Assembly (NCBI RefSeq): GCF_000002235.5
Contig: NW_022145530.1
Location: forward strand, 558,001-622,000
Direction of reading: 5' to 3'
Length of the DNA: 64,000 nt
DNA from: Strongylocentrotus purpuratus
Taxonomy: Eukaryota; Echinodermata; Echinoidea; Camarodonta; Strongylocentrotidae
The notes under the pieces were generated by a model. It saw only the letters and a list, made by a program, of their open reading frames with translations. It was not told the DNA's origin and did no database searches. Every line of letters begins with the position of its first letter. Positions within the stretch are counted from its first letter, which is position 1. This document shows positions 1 to 11,465 of the stretch, piece after piece. The position numbers and the translations under genes were made by a program.

Positions 1-1509
1 GTCACTCAATAGTGTCTGACAGTGAAGTCTAGCAAGTAAATTGAATATTAGGACACTGCTTGCGTTTAAATTTCACACATGACATACATGACATATTCAT
101 AATTCCTGCAAAGTTCTACAGAATTTGATGTTGGCTGCAAAAGGGACATAGTATCTTTAAAAGAGACTATTTGAAATGAAGATCAAAAGGAAACGAATCA
201 GCATTATAGTTAATTGAATCAATTTAGGACAACACGATAGACAACGTTTATTTATATCTTATAATTTATTATTTCCTTCTTAGGTCGAGTTCCTTTAAGT
301 GGGTGTGGGCGTTACGTGTACACCCCCGTTCCAAGGCCCCCTTTAATTTTATTTTTCTTCTTAGAGCGTTCTTTGGTCAAGTTGGACCAGATACCAAATT
401 GCCAATATATTTTCACCCCCTTGTAAGAAAGCAGGCAAAAAGAAATGGGGACTTGACCGGGAAGATCGAGAAGGCTTAAGTACGTTAGAACTAGAAGAGG
501 AATACAAACAAAAAAGGTTAGCATTTTTAAAAAAAGTCTTTTTGAGGTGTCAGTTCCCCATACATTCCTCTATCAACACCCCTGGGCTAGGGAGACTCTC
601 GAGCGACTTCCAAAGTGGGGGGGGGGGGGGCATCATCAAAAGGACACTTTTTGAGGAAAAGGGCGCCTACGATGGGAAATCTCAAAGCGAAAATATTTAT
701 TTTTTAGACATTGGTATTTACCCCTACATTGTAATTACATTATCAGGGATGATTTCAATACTTTTCTTTCTCTTTATACATCATAAAATATATTGCTTTA
801 GCATAGTGTACTTTGTAGTAAACAATATATTGCTTAAGCTGTTAAGCATTGTACCTTGCAGTCGGGTGTGATGTCTGAATATTCATTTGCGAGCGAAGAA
901 AATGTTTAAGATTTGTCAGGTCGCAGTGCGAAAAATTACATCTTATAAAGAGGAAAAACACAATCCTGATGGGGTTAAAAGCACATTCTTGTAACGAAAG
1001 ACTGAAATTAACTTTGATAAGTAACATAATTATATCATTTATAAATGCGAGCGAGCGTAGCGAGCGGAGCTTTGGGGAGAATTGCTCTTAATCGGTTTAA
1101 ATTAAGGGCACGTTTAATGATGAGAGGAAAAGGGGAAACCGTCGCCCGGCTGGCAAAAGGGCGTTTGCGCGCGAGCGACTCGAAAACTACTTTTCTAGTA
1201 TTATTCGCATTTAAAAATTTGTTTTATAACCTATTTAAACTGATTTCCGTCACGAAAATGGTTTTAAAACTTTTAAGACTAGAAAATGTTATAACAGAAC
1301 ACGGTCACATTTTTTTCTCGGAAATAAGTCAGTTAAAAGTTTGAGGCGATTTAGTGCTAACGCCCTTCTGCTAAGCGCTTCATTTTTTTACCTGAAATTC
1401 GAGCTAACGCTCTTCTGCCAGCCAGGCGAGGGATGAATTAAGACACTTATTAGAAAATAAAGGAGTACGTGTCAAAGTACAAAGGGTAATTAACAGACTG
1501 AGGTAAAAA

Positions 1510-2175
1510 TGAGGCACTTCTTATACCTGGAAAGAGGCACTCTCACCAGGGATGAAAAAATGCACTTATGAGAATGGGTATGGGCATTTCTTCACGGAAA
1601 TGGGGCACGTATCATTGTTAAAAGGGAAATTACCAGAGGTGAAAAGGGGCACATATCGCACCTGAAAAGGGGGCACTGACCAGATATGAAATGTGGCACT
1701 TATAATAAAGGAAAATTTGCCTTTTTTGAATGAAAAGGGGCATTTATAAGAAGGGAAGGCGCTCTTATTTTTTTTAACGGGGCTCTTTCACAAGGAAAAG
1801 GGGCACGTGTTAGATGAGGAAAGGGGCACTTGTCAAAGGAAAAGGGGCACCTCTCAGATTTGACAAGGGCATTTATCAGAGGTGAAGGGGGCACTCATCA
1901 AAAGTGTAAAGGGGCACTCCTCGTAGCTGAAACGGGGCACTTAGGCTAATAAAGGCGCTTATGAGAATGGAAAATTGAAAATAATTGAAAAGGAAAAAAG
2001 GGAAAATTGACAAAGGAAAAGGTACACGTGTCCAAAAAAGGGGCAGTTATCAGAGGTAAAAAGGGGAGGGGCATTTTATAATGAAATAGGGGCACCATTC
2101 CCATGTAAAAAGGGGCAGTTCTTACAAAGTTAAAGGGGCACTTTTCGTATGTAAAAAGGGACACTTTTGGGGTAC
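1510..2175. repeat. Degenerate minisatellite, about 20-26 bp unit
   Basis: The core GGGGCACTTATCAGAGGTGA and variants recur about every 20-26 bp across roughly 650 bp, with many substitutions and small length changes. GGGGCAC or GGCAC is the best kept word. Minus-strand open frames here (for example 1946-2200) simply read the repeat and are not genes. Confidence 0.8.
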
Positions 2176-3002
2176 TTGAAAAATTGGGGACACTGTGCAC
2201 ATCGCCCCTTCATGCCCCCGGGAGGGCCACCTCTGCCCCCGCATACCCCAAACCCCAAACCTATGGCCGATAAGTTTTATTGATATACTATTTTTGCAAC
2301 TATAATAAAAGTAGGGGACTGCAATCTGCAAGCCCAGCTTTTCAGCATTCCCCTCATCCATGACCAACCCAATTACAAATATATTGTTAAGTTTCATTTT
2401 TTGACTATGTACAATGCAATCCCATGTACTTTATTTATTTTGTTGGAAATGAAATGAAATGTCGAAATCGTTACAAAAGGCGTGTCATAAATTTACCAGG
2501 GCCCATACAGAGAATCAACAGCACGTGCGGGATCGGGACGAATGACACTGCACGCATAATTCAACCAGCCACAATATCCCGCTATATCGCTACTACCACT
2601 AGAGCTAGCTAGAGGTGCCCGTCCTGCCCCGCTGCGATCCGCTCTCTGAATCTGGTGGTGGGGCAAATCTGTAATATCTTAATCACGACGCCTGCCAGTC
2701 AACTTTTTGCTGTTGCATAGCCGTGTAGGAAATCGGAATTCTGGTAATGTATGCCTACTTCTAAACTAAGCCTCCTTTTATGTACAAATGCCGGTTTAAA
2801 TGCGGTAACGTGAGACTTTTTATATTTTGGTAACTTCAAAGTCAAGTCAAAACAAAAGCATCTCGTATAATTATGCTTGTCTGTAGCCTGTACACTGCAC
2901 TGTATCAGTGTATTACTAATAATATTCATAATACTAACTGTAGACATCTTATCATATATCATAAACTAGTACACTGTTATACTTGATAATTTATTTTTTT
3001 AT

Positions 3003-3031
3003 AGGACACCTACTCCCTGGACATCCACCCC

Positions 3032-3069
<38 letters not shown>

Positions 3070-3590
3070 ACAACCACCCCCCTCCCGGGCCCCCTCCCCC
3101 CTATAGTCAACCACCCCTATAGTCAACTACCCCCTAGGGCAACCACCCTGTAGGACGACTACCCGCCAAACAACAACAACCGGACATCTACCCCCTAGGA
3201 CAACTACTCCTAGGACAACTATCCCCCAGACAACTACCCCCAGGACAACTACCCCCTAGGACAACTACCCCCTAGGACAACTACCATCCAGACAACTACC
3301 CCCAGACAACTACCCCGTACGACAACCATCCTCTAGGACAACTACCCCCGGGACAACTATCCTAGGGGGTAGTTGTCAGGGGGTAGTTGCCCAGGGGTAG
3401 TTGTCCTAGGGACTAGTTGTCCTAGGGGGTAGTTGTCTGGGGGCGGGGGGGGGGGGGGGTAATTGTCTGGGGGGGAGGGTAGTTGTCCTTGGGGGTAGTC
3501 GTCCTAGAGGGTGCAGTTGTCCTAGGGGGTAGTTGACTTGGGGTGGTTATCGGGGGGGGGGTGGATATCCAGGGGGTACTAGGTGTCGGG
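3003..3590. repeat. Minisatellite arranged as a large imperfect palindrome
   Basis: The left half is a tandem array of about 16 bp units of the type CCCCCTAGGACAACTA. From about 3361 the same unit continues in reverse complement (TAGTTGTCCTAGGGGG). The outermost sequences also mirror each other: ACACCTACTCCCTGGACATC at the left end against a reverse-complement version ending near 3587. C runs (3032-3067) and G runs (about 3446-3461 and 3552-3561) interrupt the arms. Confidence 0.85.
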
Positions 3591-3596
3591 ATACGG

Positions 3597-4015
3597 TTTA
3601 TTTCACCCCTCTCTCACTCTCGAACTTTTCCCCTCCCTTCTTCTTCCTCCTCCCTTCTTCCTCCTCCCTTCTTCCTCCTCCCTTCTTCCTCCCTTCCTCC
3701 TCATCCTTCTCATCCTTCTCCTCATCCTTCTCCTCTTCCTCCTCCTCCTCCTTCTCCTCCTTCTCCTTCTTCTCTTCATCTTCCTCCTTCTTTTCCTTAT
3801 CCTTCTATTAGCTTCTATTCCTCCTCCTTCTCCTCCCCATTCTCCTTCTTCGTCTTTCTCTTTCTTTTCCCTATCCTGTTAGCATCTATTCCTCCTCCTT
3901 CTCCTCCTCCCCCTTTCCTTACTCCTTCTTTTCCCCCTTTCTTACTCCTTTTCCCCATTTCCTACTCATACTTTTCCCCCTTTTTTTTATCTTCTTTTTA
4001 TTTCTTCTCTTTTTG
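3597..4015. repeat. Polypyrimidine (CTT/CCT)n tract
   Basis: About 400 bp of almost pure pyrimidine on the + strand, mostly CTTCTTCCTCCTC-type triplets. All three forward frames stay open only because C/T codons contain no stops. Such mirror-like polypurine/polypyrimidine tracts can form triplex (H-) DNA. Confidence 0.9.
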
Positions 4016-4159
4016 AAAGTTCTTATCTTTGTCGTCTACATGCGACTTAGACTATTTGCTGGGGCACTGTGTTGTATGAATGGTTTAAGATAAAAAAAAA
4101 TAATTTAAGAACTTTGTTTAGTATGTTTTTATTTACTAAACTTTCAGATCCAAATCAAA

Positions 4160-7100
4160 ATGTCTTCGTCAGCACCAACCACCAGAATGAGACTCCGTAG
4201 AAAGGGTGGAGCAGGTTCATCAGAGAACCAGGATCCGCCAGCAGATCAGAGCAGTGGGGCTTCTGGGAGTGTGTCCAAGAATGAATCAAAGAGGGTGCCA
4301 GCAAAAAAGAAGAAGCCTGCTGTTGAAGTCAAGACAGAGGTTACCATGACAACAAGATTGCGTGGGAAGAAGGTGATGGAAGAGGGTGGCATGGATGCAG
4401 AGGAAGGCCAAAATGAAGCTTCAACGTCCAAAGCCAAAGGAGGAAGGAAAGGGAGAAAGAGGGGTGGTGTAACGGAAGTGGAAGAGCTCCACCAAAATAC
4501 CGATCCTGTTTTGACGCCAGAAGAGCCGATGGATACCCAGAGTGATCCATCTAGTGACGAGGTCCTCCAGTCAAAGGTAGAACTGTTGCCATCAGAAGCT
4601 AAGAGGGGTTTGCGAGGGAAAGGACAAGGGAAAGGACAAGGTGGGAAGGGGAAGGCCTATGAGGGCAGCATTTCCCAGACCAGGGGAAAGGCATCGTCTG
4701 AAGCATCAATGCCAAAGGTAGCTGAAGAAGCTAAACTTGAGCCTGAACCTCTCTTAGAAGAAGAAGAGAAGGAAGTTGTTGAGCAAAGCTTGCCAATCAA
4801 ACGACCAAGAAGAACTAAGAAAACCTTGACGGGGGAAAAGGAAGACAAGGCTCAAATGTCAAATGATGTAGAGATGAAAGTGGACTCAACAAAAAACCAA
4901 GGACTGAAAAAGAAAACTGCCAAGGGAAAGAAAGCAATGTCCAAATCAGGTTCTGCAAATTTGGGCATTAATGACACCAAAACTGAACCCTTGCCAGAAC
5001 TCTCAAAGACCTTTACAGTTACAGATGGTTGTGACACTACTAATCTAGGGAAGTGTGTTGGAGCGCATTGTAGTATTGCAGGTATTTAAAAAATGGCAAC
5101 TCCTCGTTTTGATTTCATGTTTATGGGTTATTTGTATAGGATCTCTGAAACTATGGTTTCAATATTGCTATGACATAGTATTCACCTGTCTTCTTGGGCT
5201 CCTTGTCTTGTAATGCCCTCCCATAGTTCATCAGTACACCACTGCAAAGAGTTTGTTCCTAAAACATCTTGATTGCCCATTTATGATTGGCATTAGACAT
5301 CATCAGAGAGGTATTTCTGGTTTGTAAACTGTAAAACAGTGCTCGTGTTGAACAGACACCTAAAATTCTATCTAGGTACCCAGAACTTCAACATTCTAAT
5401 ACAGGACTTGTGTATACAATCTGTACCACTACTTAAAAAGCTAAGTTTGGAGCCTTGTCTAAAATGCCACTTATAAGACGTTTGTAGTTATGTCACTTAT
5501 TCTGACTTTATACTTGAATCTTTCCTTCCTCTTCATCCCAAAGGTGGACTGTGGAATGCCGTCAGTGATGCCGTGTCCATTGGTGCGAAGTCCTTTGCCC
5601 TCTTCCTCCGTTCTCAGCGCCAATGGCAGGCCAAGCCCCTCGAGGACGACAACGCTGCAAGGTTCCAGGAAGCCTGCATCAAACATGGCTACCCTCCTCA
5701 CCTGATTCTACCCCATGGCTCCTACCTTCTGAACTGTGGCTCACCCAATCCTGCAACGTTGTCCAAGAGCAGAGACTCCTTGGTGGATGAGCTGAGTCGC
5801 TGTCAGAAGCTAGGTCTCACCCTCTACAACTTCCATCCAGGTAGTCATCAGGGCAGCTTTTCATGAAACCGCCATTAATACAAGTTCACCGACATCCCTT
5901 TGAAACGTGTGTTAAACTTAATACACGCATTTCAAAGGGATGTCGGTGAACTTGTACTAATTAATGACGGTTTTGTGAGACACCACCCAGATGCACTTTT
6001 CAATTAGGATGGCAGTTATTACAGACACTGCTCACTCCTGGATCCTAATCAAGTAATGTTTGTGTGACGCAGTCATGTGTGATTCATTTATTAAGACCAT
6101 CCCACTTTTTTCTCTATTAAAATACATATAATATTTTCCTGTAGAATTAAAGCATTCTTAAGAGTGCGATTCTCAGCAGTGCATTGTGCATAGCGTTAAG
6201 TGCACTTTAGAGAGGCAACTGTTATTGGCAGGACTCCGTGTAGGGGGTCTAGATTGAGATCTTTAGGTACTATAGGCAATGATTAGACCTTTCTTACAAT
6301 TTTGAAATTTAGGAGGGTAAGACTCCTGCCAGACAGGAATCGGCACCCATGCATACATGTTCCTTTGTACCTTGGTACCTGTACATCTATATTGTTGCCT
6401 AGTCCTGCATCTGGATATGTATATTTAAAGAGTATAAGCACGTGCCAAATGCCTCTGGTTTTAATCCAAGACCATATTTACAACAGTGCCCTGTCTATAA
6501 CAGATAAAATACAATCTGTTTACAGCATGGTCCGTATTGTCTGATGGCTCTGAATAAAAAGGTCTACCTCTAGGCAAACTTTGGTTGAAGGTGTCTTATT
6601 TTTTTCTTGAATGATTGGTTTAATTGTGACAGGATCAACGTGTGGAGACATCACGATTGAAGAATGTCTTGACAAGATCGGTGAAAGCATCAATATGGCC
6701 CTTGCAAAGACGTCTGGAGTTACTGCAGGTACATGTATGCTATGTTATGTTATGTTGATTTGATATTGTTATAATTTCTTTGGTAAATTAATCCAACATT
6801 TGAACTAATTTTGGTACCATACAATGTACTAAGTCCAGTGTAGTTGTGTATGAATTCTTAGTCATACTTTTGCAAAGGAAATCAATGTACCTGTATATCA
6901 TTTGTACCACATTATGATGTAAAGTTCCGCTCTAGAGTTTTGGTTCTATCACGGTAATTAATAAACTTAATGGACTATGAGCTCTGTTTATTCCAGTCAT
7001 GAAAAATTAGGTAAAAGATTTCTCAAATCAGGAAGAACAAAAAAAGAATTTGTGGAGAGCTGCATGTAAGGGTAATCATAGAGTTGCCAATTTGTATTTC

Positions 7101-9604
7101 ATGAATTACAACTTTGAAAATTTCCATCAGATTTTTCTCAAACTTTCCATCAGTTTTCTCTCAAACTTTCCATCAGTTCTCTCTCAAACTTTATCAATCT
7201 GTTCACCTTTTCCCTTTTGATTTTTGGAAATTACTTCCCTTTTAAACTTCTTGATCATCTTAGGGACACAAAGACCCAAATTAACATAAGTGGTTATCTT
7301 AACCCACTTTTTAAACCTTCAAATTAAAGCATATAGTCGATAATGCGTGTGTCCTTATGTCCAATGATATGCTTATGAATGATTTTACTCTTATTTACAC
7401 TTATTTTAGTCCATGGTTTTCATTAAACCTTTGTTAATTTGAGCCAATGAGTATTTAGCATACATATAACCCTTGATACCTTGATTGCAGTGATAGAGAA
7501 CATGAGTCGTCAAGGTCATACGATCGGTGGTGATTTTGAGGAGCTGCGGGGAATCATCGACCGGGTCAAGGATAAGAGCAGAATAGGGGTGTGTCTGGAT
7601 ACATGTCATGCATTTGCAGCAGGTAAGATGATAAATACAATACAGTCAAACCTGTCTATAGCGACCGCCCAAGGGAAACACAAAAAGTGGTCTTTGTAGA
7701 CAGGTGGTCTTTGTAAACATGTGCCTTTAGTACATGTTTCATTGAGAAACCATTTTCAAGGGAAACAAAAAATGTGCTTGTTGTAGACAGATGGTCACTA
7801 AAGCAGGTTTGACTGTTATATTCATTTTGGAATCCTACTTAATTTACTTTTGATTTGCATTTGCTCCATGTGTTTTTTAAATTTCTACTTCTCCATTTGT
7901 TTTATCTTGTGTATTCTTGATCTTTCTTTTCTTTCCTGCATCTTATTTTTCGCTTCTCCCCAAATCTTGTGCCTTCCCAATGCAAAGTAGTGATTTTGAA
8001 AATTAGTCTGGCTTTATATGCTTCAAAGATACATTGATACTGTGATGGTTGCAAGTGGTCCTTACGTTAGGGCTAGGTTAGGTGGGTTAGTCTTTGGTGG
8101 AGGATGTCACTTGGGAATTTGATTAGTGCAGATTATTTGCTGTGCAGCTTCTAACTGTCATTTCCTTGGTTTTCTTCTGATTTCATTTTTTTAAAACAGG
8201 ATATGACTTGTCAACAGAGTCTGGTTACAAGAAAATGATGGCAGAGTTTGAGAGAGTAATTGGCTTCCAGTACCTGAAGGGTGTCCATCTCAATGATTCA
8301 AAAGGTAAGGTCATAGTTCATGTGTTACTTCTGTAACACTCCCCTCCCCCCTCCCTTTCCAATTCTATTTGTCAGATTTCTTTGATTTGACTTATATTGA
8401 TGATGGTGCCTGAGATATCTCGGTCTATGTCAACGGTAAATGTGTTTTACACTGTATACCAAAGTCAATTTTGTTTACAACAAGTGAAGTACGAGACAAT
8501 ACTCTTCAATTTTAAAGGAGGAGGGCATGGGGGGGGGGGGGGGAGTGTTCACTGATGAAATAAGCCAAATTTAAATCTACTGAGGGTAATGGTGAGGCGA
8601 TTTCAGTAATGTGTGGTAGGTCCAAAAAAGGTTCAGAAGAACAAAACACTGCATTCTGATCATATTACCCGAATAGTAGTTGTTTTACCATACCCCTACA
8701 GGTCACTATTCTGAGGTTGACATTTGAACAAAAAGCACCAGATTTGTTGCAAAATTTATTCGCTGTAGTTCATCAACATAAACATGCCATTTTGTATGAT
8801 TTTACACCTATTTACAGATATTTATTTTCTTGTATTATGTTTTCATATCATCCATTAGGAGCGGTCGGATGTCACCTAGATCGTCATGAGAACATTGGAA
8901 AAGGAAAGATTGGATTGGAGGGGTTCAGACGTCTGATGAACGATCCTCGCTTTGATAACATTCCTCTCATTCTAGAGACACCTATAGAGTAAGTGTGGGA
9001 TGACTCCAAGACCAAGATAATCAGGGTGGGGCATGGAGGGGTAAGGGGAGGGGAGGGGGAGGGGGTTTAAATTTGGCTCAGGGGTGATGTATACAAGTTT
9101 CATTACAATTTTCTCTTTTACTACCAGAACGAGACATTGTGTTTAAAGGGATTTGGTAACTTTGTCTCAGATTCTGAAACAAAATCCTGGATTTAGCTCA
9201 TGCTGCAATGATAATTATTAAACTTCAGGTCAGTCAGGAACCCCATGACTTTTACAAGCTGATCGCCTATCTGATTATCAAGATATTTATGATTGGAAAT
9301 CGAAATTCAAAAATTTGTTTTCCTAACGATTTTTATAACACTTATAGTCTATTGAGGAAAATGAGTATGGTATAACTGGTCACTCAAAGATTTTTACATT
9401 TTTGAGGCACTTCATGATCATTTTGAAGCGCAATACTTTTAGGGCTTAAAAATTACACAATATCACAGACACTGGTAACACGTAGGGCCATGCATCTCAG
9501 ATTTAACATTGTTAAACGATGCCTATAAAGCTTTATTTCTCATCTGTTGTTGCAGGTTTGGGTACGCTAAAGAGATCAAGACCCTGAACTCTCTGGTAGA
9601 GTAG
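4160..9604 (+). CDS. apn1: Endonuclease IV-type AP endonuclease with lysine-rich N-terminal extension
   Basis: Coding exons are 4160-5081, 5544-5840, 6633-6728, 7491-7622, 8200-8304, 8859-8988 and 9556-9604. All junctions are GT-AG and in frame, giving 576 aa. Residues 1-298 are a low-complexity, Lys/Glu/Ser-rich tail with basic clusters such as [10 protein letters not shown], probably a nuclear-localising and DNA-associating extension. Residues 299-576 are the complete endonuclease IV TIM-barrel domain, close in length to the 285-aa bacterial enzyme. All nine metal-ligand positions known from E. coli Nfo are visible: H365, H405, E441, D475, H478, H512, D525, H527 and E557, in motifs [33 protein letters not shown] and LETP. 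The family cuts the DNA backbone 5' of abasic sites with a trinuclear zinc centre, in base-excision repair. The start at 4160 is the first ATG after an apparent UTR splice acceptor. Orthology is very secure; the exact N-terminus is less so. Confidence 0.95.
5866..5974. repeat. 109-bp hairpin (foldback) element in endonuclease IV intron 2
   Basis: Two arms of about 50 bp are near-perfect reverse complements: AAACCGCCATTAATACAAGT at the left end, and ACTTGTACTAATTAATGACGGTTTT at the right end split over positions 5950-5974. A short loop lies near 5915-5922. It starts 25 bp after the exon 2 donor. It looks like a small non-autonomous foldback element. Confidence 0.85.
7121..7189. repeat. Three tandem 23-bp units
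   Basis: The unit TTTCCATCAGTTTTCTCTCA plus AAC is repeated three times with one or two differences per copy, inside intron 3 of the endonuclease IV gene. Confidence 0.8.
7641..7817 (+). mobile_element. Pogo-like MITE, copy A
   Basis: Begins TACAGTCAAACCTGTCTATA and ends CAGGTTTGACTGT-TA, so it has inverted ends of at least 12 bp (CAGTCAAACCTG) flanked by TA. The inner part contains short subrepeats of the AAAGTGGTCTTTGTAGACAGG type. It has no coding capacity. Inverted ends starting CAGT with TA flanks are typical of pogo/Tc1-like elements; the family name is inference. It lies in endonuclease IV intron 4, 18 bp past the donor. It is nearly identical in layout to the copy at 57489-57648. Confidence 0.8.
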
Positions 9605-9750
9605 ATGGACTCCATCGACTGAAAGGTATGGTGTGTTGTCAGACTGCAGAGTGAATACCCGTACATCATTTATCATTTCAGCAGACAAACTTTAATTGTT
9701 TGTCTGACACGAGTATGTGTACACTTAATGTAATGTTATATGCATCTAAC

Positions 9751-9931
9751 TACAGTCAAACCTTTCCTCGTGGCCACCTCTCTATAAAGGCCATTGGTCT
9801 ATAGTGGCCATGAATCGTATCTCCTTCAAGATAAAATGTGTGTTTAAGATCCTGTGTAGAAAGGCCACCTGTCTATAGTGGCCACTTTTTCTGTTTGTCT
9901 CGGGTGCCCTTAATAGACCGGTTAGACTGTA
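9751..9931 (+). mobile_element. Pogo-like MITE, copy B
   Basis: Starts TACAGTCAAACC and ends GGTTAGACTGTA. The interior (GGCCACCTCTCTATAAAGGCC and repeated TCTATAGTGGCCA words) differs from copies A, D and E and matches copy C, so it defines a second subfamily. It has TA flanks and is non-coding. Confidence 0.75.
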
Positions 9932-10371
9932 CAATAACTATAAAAAAAGGTGAATGTATATTTTGTGACCAAGCACTTACACATTTCATTCAATTTACCC
10001 AACACAGAAATGGCCTATTTTAGTCTTATAACAAGGTATATACGATTTCCAGTCATTCAGTGCCTTGAATTCCAATTAAACACTTAACTAGTGAAGAAGG
10101 GTAAAAGACTTTCAGGAATGTTTTGTATAAGAGGCTGATATTACAACTGTAACAGTATTAGTAGACGGAAGAGAAATAACTTATATCACCTTGATGCCAA
10201 AGGAAAACAAATACTATGCATAAACTGAGTGGCATACTGTCAATTCAGCCAGTGACAGTAAAATGTTGGTTGTATTAACATTCAAGCAAGGCAGGAATGT
10301 TAGGTTAAGATTTAGAGTCAGGCAAATGAGGATTATTAGTAGTTATGTTTGTCATAATGATTGCTTCACTC

Positions 10372-10517
10372 TAGTCATAGTACCTCAGTCACACCAACAA
10401 GACAAACACCAGACTAACTACAGAATGAACAAACTATTACATTACTTCCCAATGGCCCAAAACGGCTAGTCAGTTTGGAGTCAGTCTTGAGTTGGTTTGG
10501 CGGTGTGACTAAGGTAA
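10372..10517. mobile_element. Small TIR element (MITE), copy 1 of 2
   Basis: The left end TACCTCAGTCACACCAACAA and the right end TTGGTTTGGCGGTGTGACTAAGGTA are inverted repeats of about 30 bp with a few mismatches. The internal sequence includes CCCAATGGCCCAAAACGGCT. The same layout and wording recur at 22542-22680 in LSM11 intron 3. It is non-coding and of unassigned superfamily. Confidence 0.7.
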
Positions 10518-11421
10518 AACATGTAGCAGGGTTCTTGACATAAATTTGTTGGTGCCAAACGAGTGAAATAGCCTTGCAACATGCCCAGGGAGAATGGGTT
10601 TGGAAGACCAGCTTTTTAACAGGTCATGAGTTTTCACTGTCATATCCCTGAAACGGTATTACTATGAATGCCATTTAGCACATGGTGCTAACAGCATTTT
10701 GAAAACCAAAGTATGTTTTGTTAAAGTAGATTCGAGAGAATGTAAATCATGTTTTGTTTGTTGATTGTTTGTGTTTGAAGCACTTTTTGTCTCTATGGAC
10801 GTTGTAGAGTATTATTATGTTACTAAGCAGCTTTTGTTAATTATATGAAAGGAAAGTACATTTATTTTTTCATATGTTGATGACCGCCAAAGAAAGAAAA
10901 TGCATCTGAGATGTAAAAGCACTGAACACTTTTTTTTATACCTGAATGAAGAAAGATGCATCGTAATAATGTATGTGTAATTTGTAACAGGTGTTACTGT
11001 GGTAGTATGACTATGATCATGACACATGACTTACCCTGACCAACTTTCAAGATAAAAGTTGAGTTCTCGTCAATCGAGATGCCATGTGGAAGGAATTGGG
11101 AAAGGTTTTGTTATGCAGTGCATAAGATGTTGCTTACTTAATGAATGTGTAGGTATGTATTTGACAAAACTTTTCTCATTTATACTTTTGGAGGATTTTT
11201 TACTTTTATCAAAGAAGAATTATAATTCAGTATGAAAATGGCGATCATTCCAATAAATAATACATCTGTTCATCACGTATTCTAATTCAATATAGATGTA
11301 TTCATAAACATCATTTATTGTTCATGTACAACAAAATTAATATAGCATCAATTCATGAAAAAAATACGAATTTGTGTAAAGAATTGAAGAGCAAGTTAGG
11401 ACGGATTCTGTACAATACATT

Positions 11422-11425
<4 letters not shown>

Positions 11426-11462
<37 letters not shown>
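11426..11462. repeat. (AT)n microsatellite
   Basis: An uninterrupted AT dinucleotide run of about 37 bp in the endonuclease IV 3' flank. Confidence 0.95.

Positions 11463-11465
<3 letters not shown>

Larger units (their letters stand above)
1..4148. other. Left flank, non-coding and repeat-rich
   Basis: No protein-coding exon could be supported here; the open frames are short or fall in low-complexity sequence. The stretch holds a degenerate minisatellite (1510-2175), an orientation-reversing C/G minisatellite (3003-3590) and a polypyrimidine tract (3597-4015). A splice acceptor (pyrimidine-rich stretch ending in TTTCAG at 4148) sits 11 bp before the endonuclease IV start codon. The 5' UTR of that gene therefore probably begins in an upstream non-coding exon somewhere in this region, which I could not place. 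Confidence 0.6.

Noticed and set aside
3533-4016. Overlapping open frames of 92-157 aa rich in Ser/Pro/Leu/Phe
   Set aside because: They are translations of the polypyrimidine tract in three frames; no stop can occur in C/T-only codons.
7121-7189. Possible CRISPR-like short repeats
   Set aside because: Contiguous 23-bp tandem units without spacers in a eukaryotic intron; an ordinary small tandem repeat.
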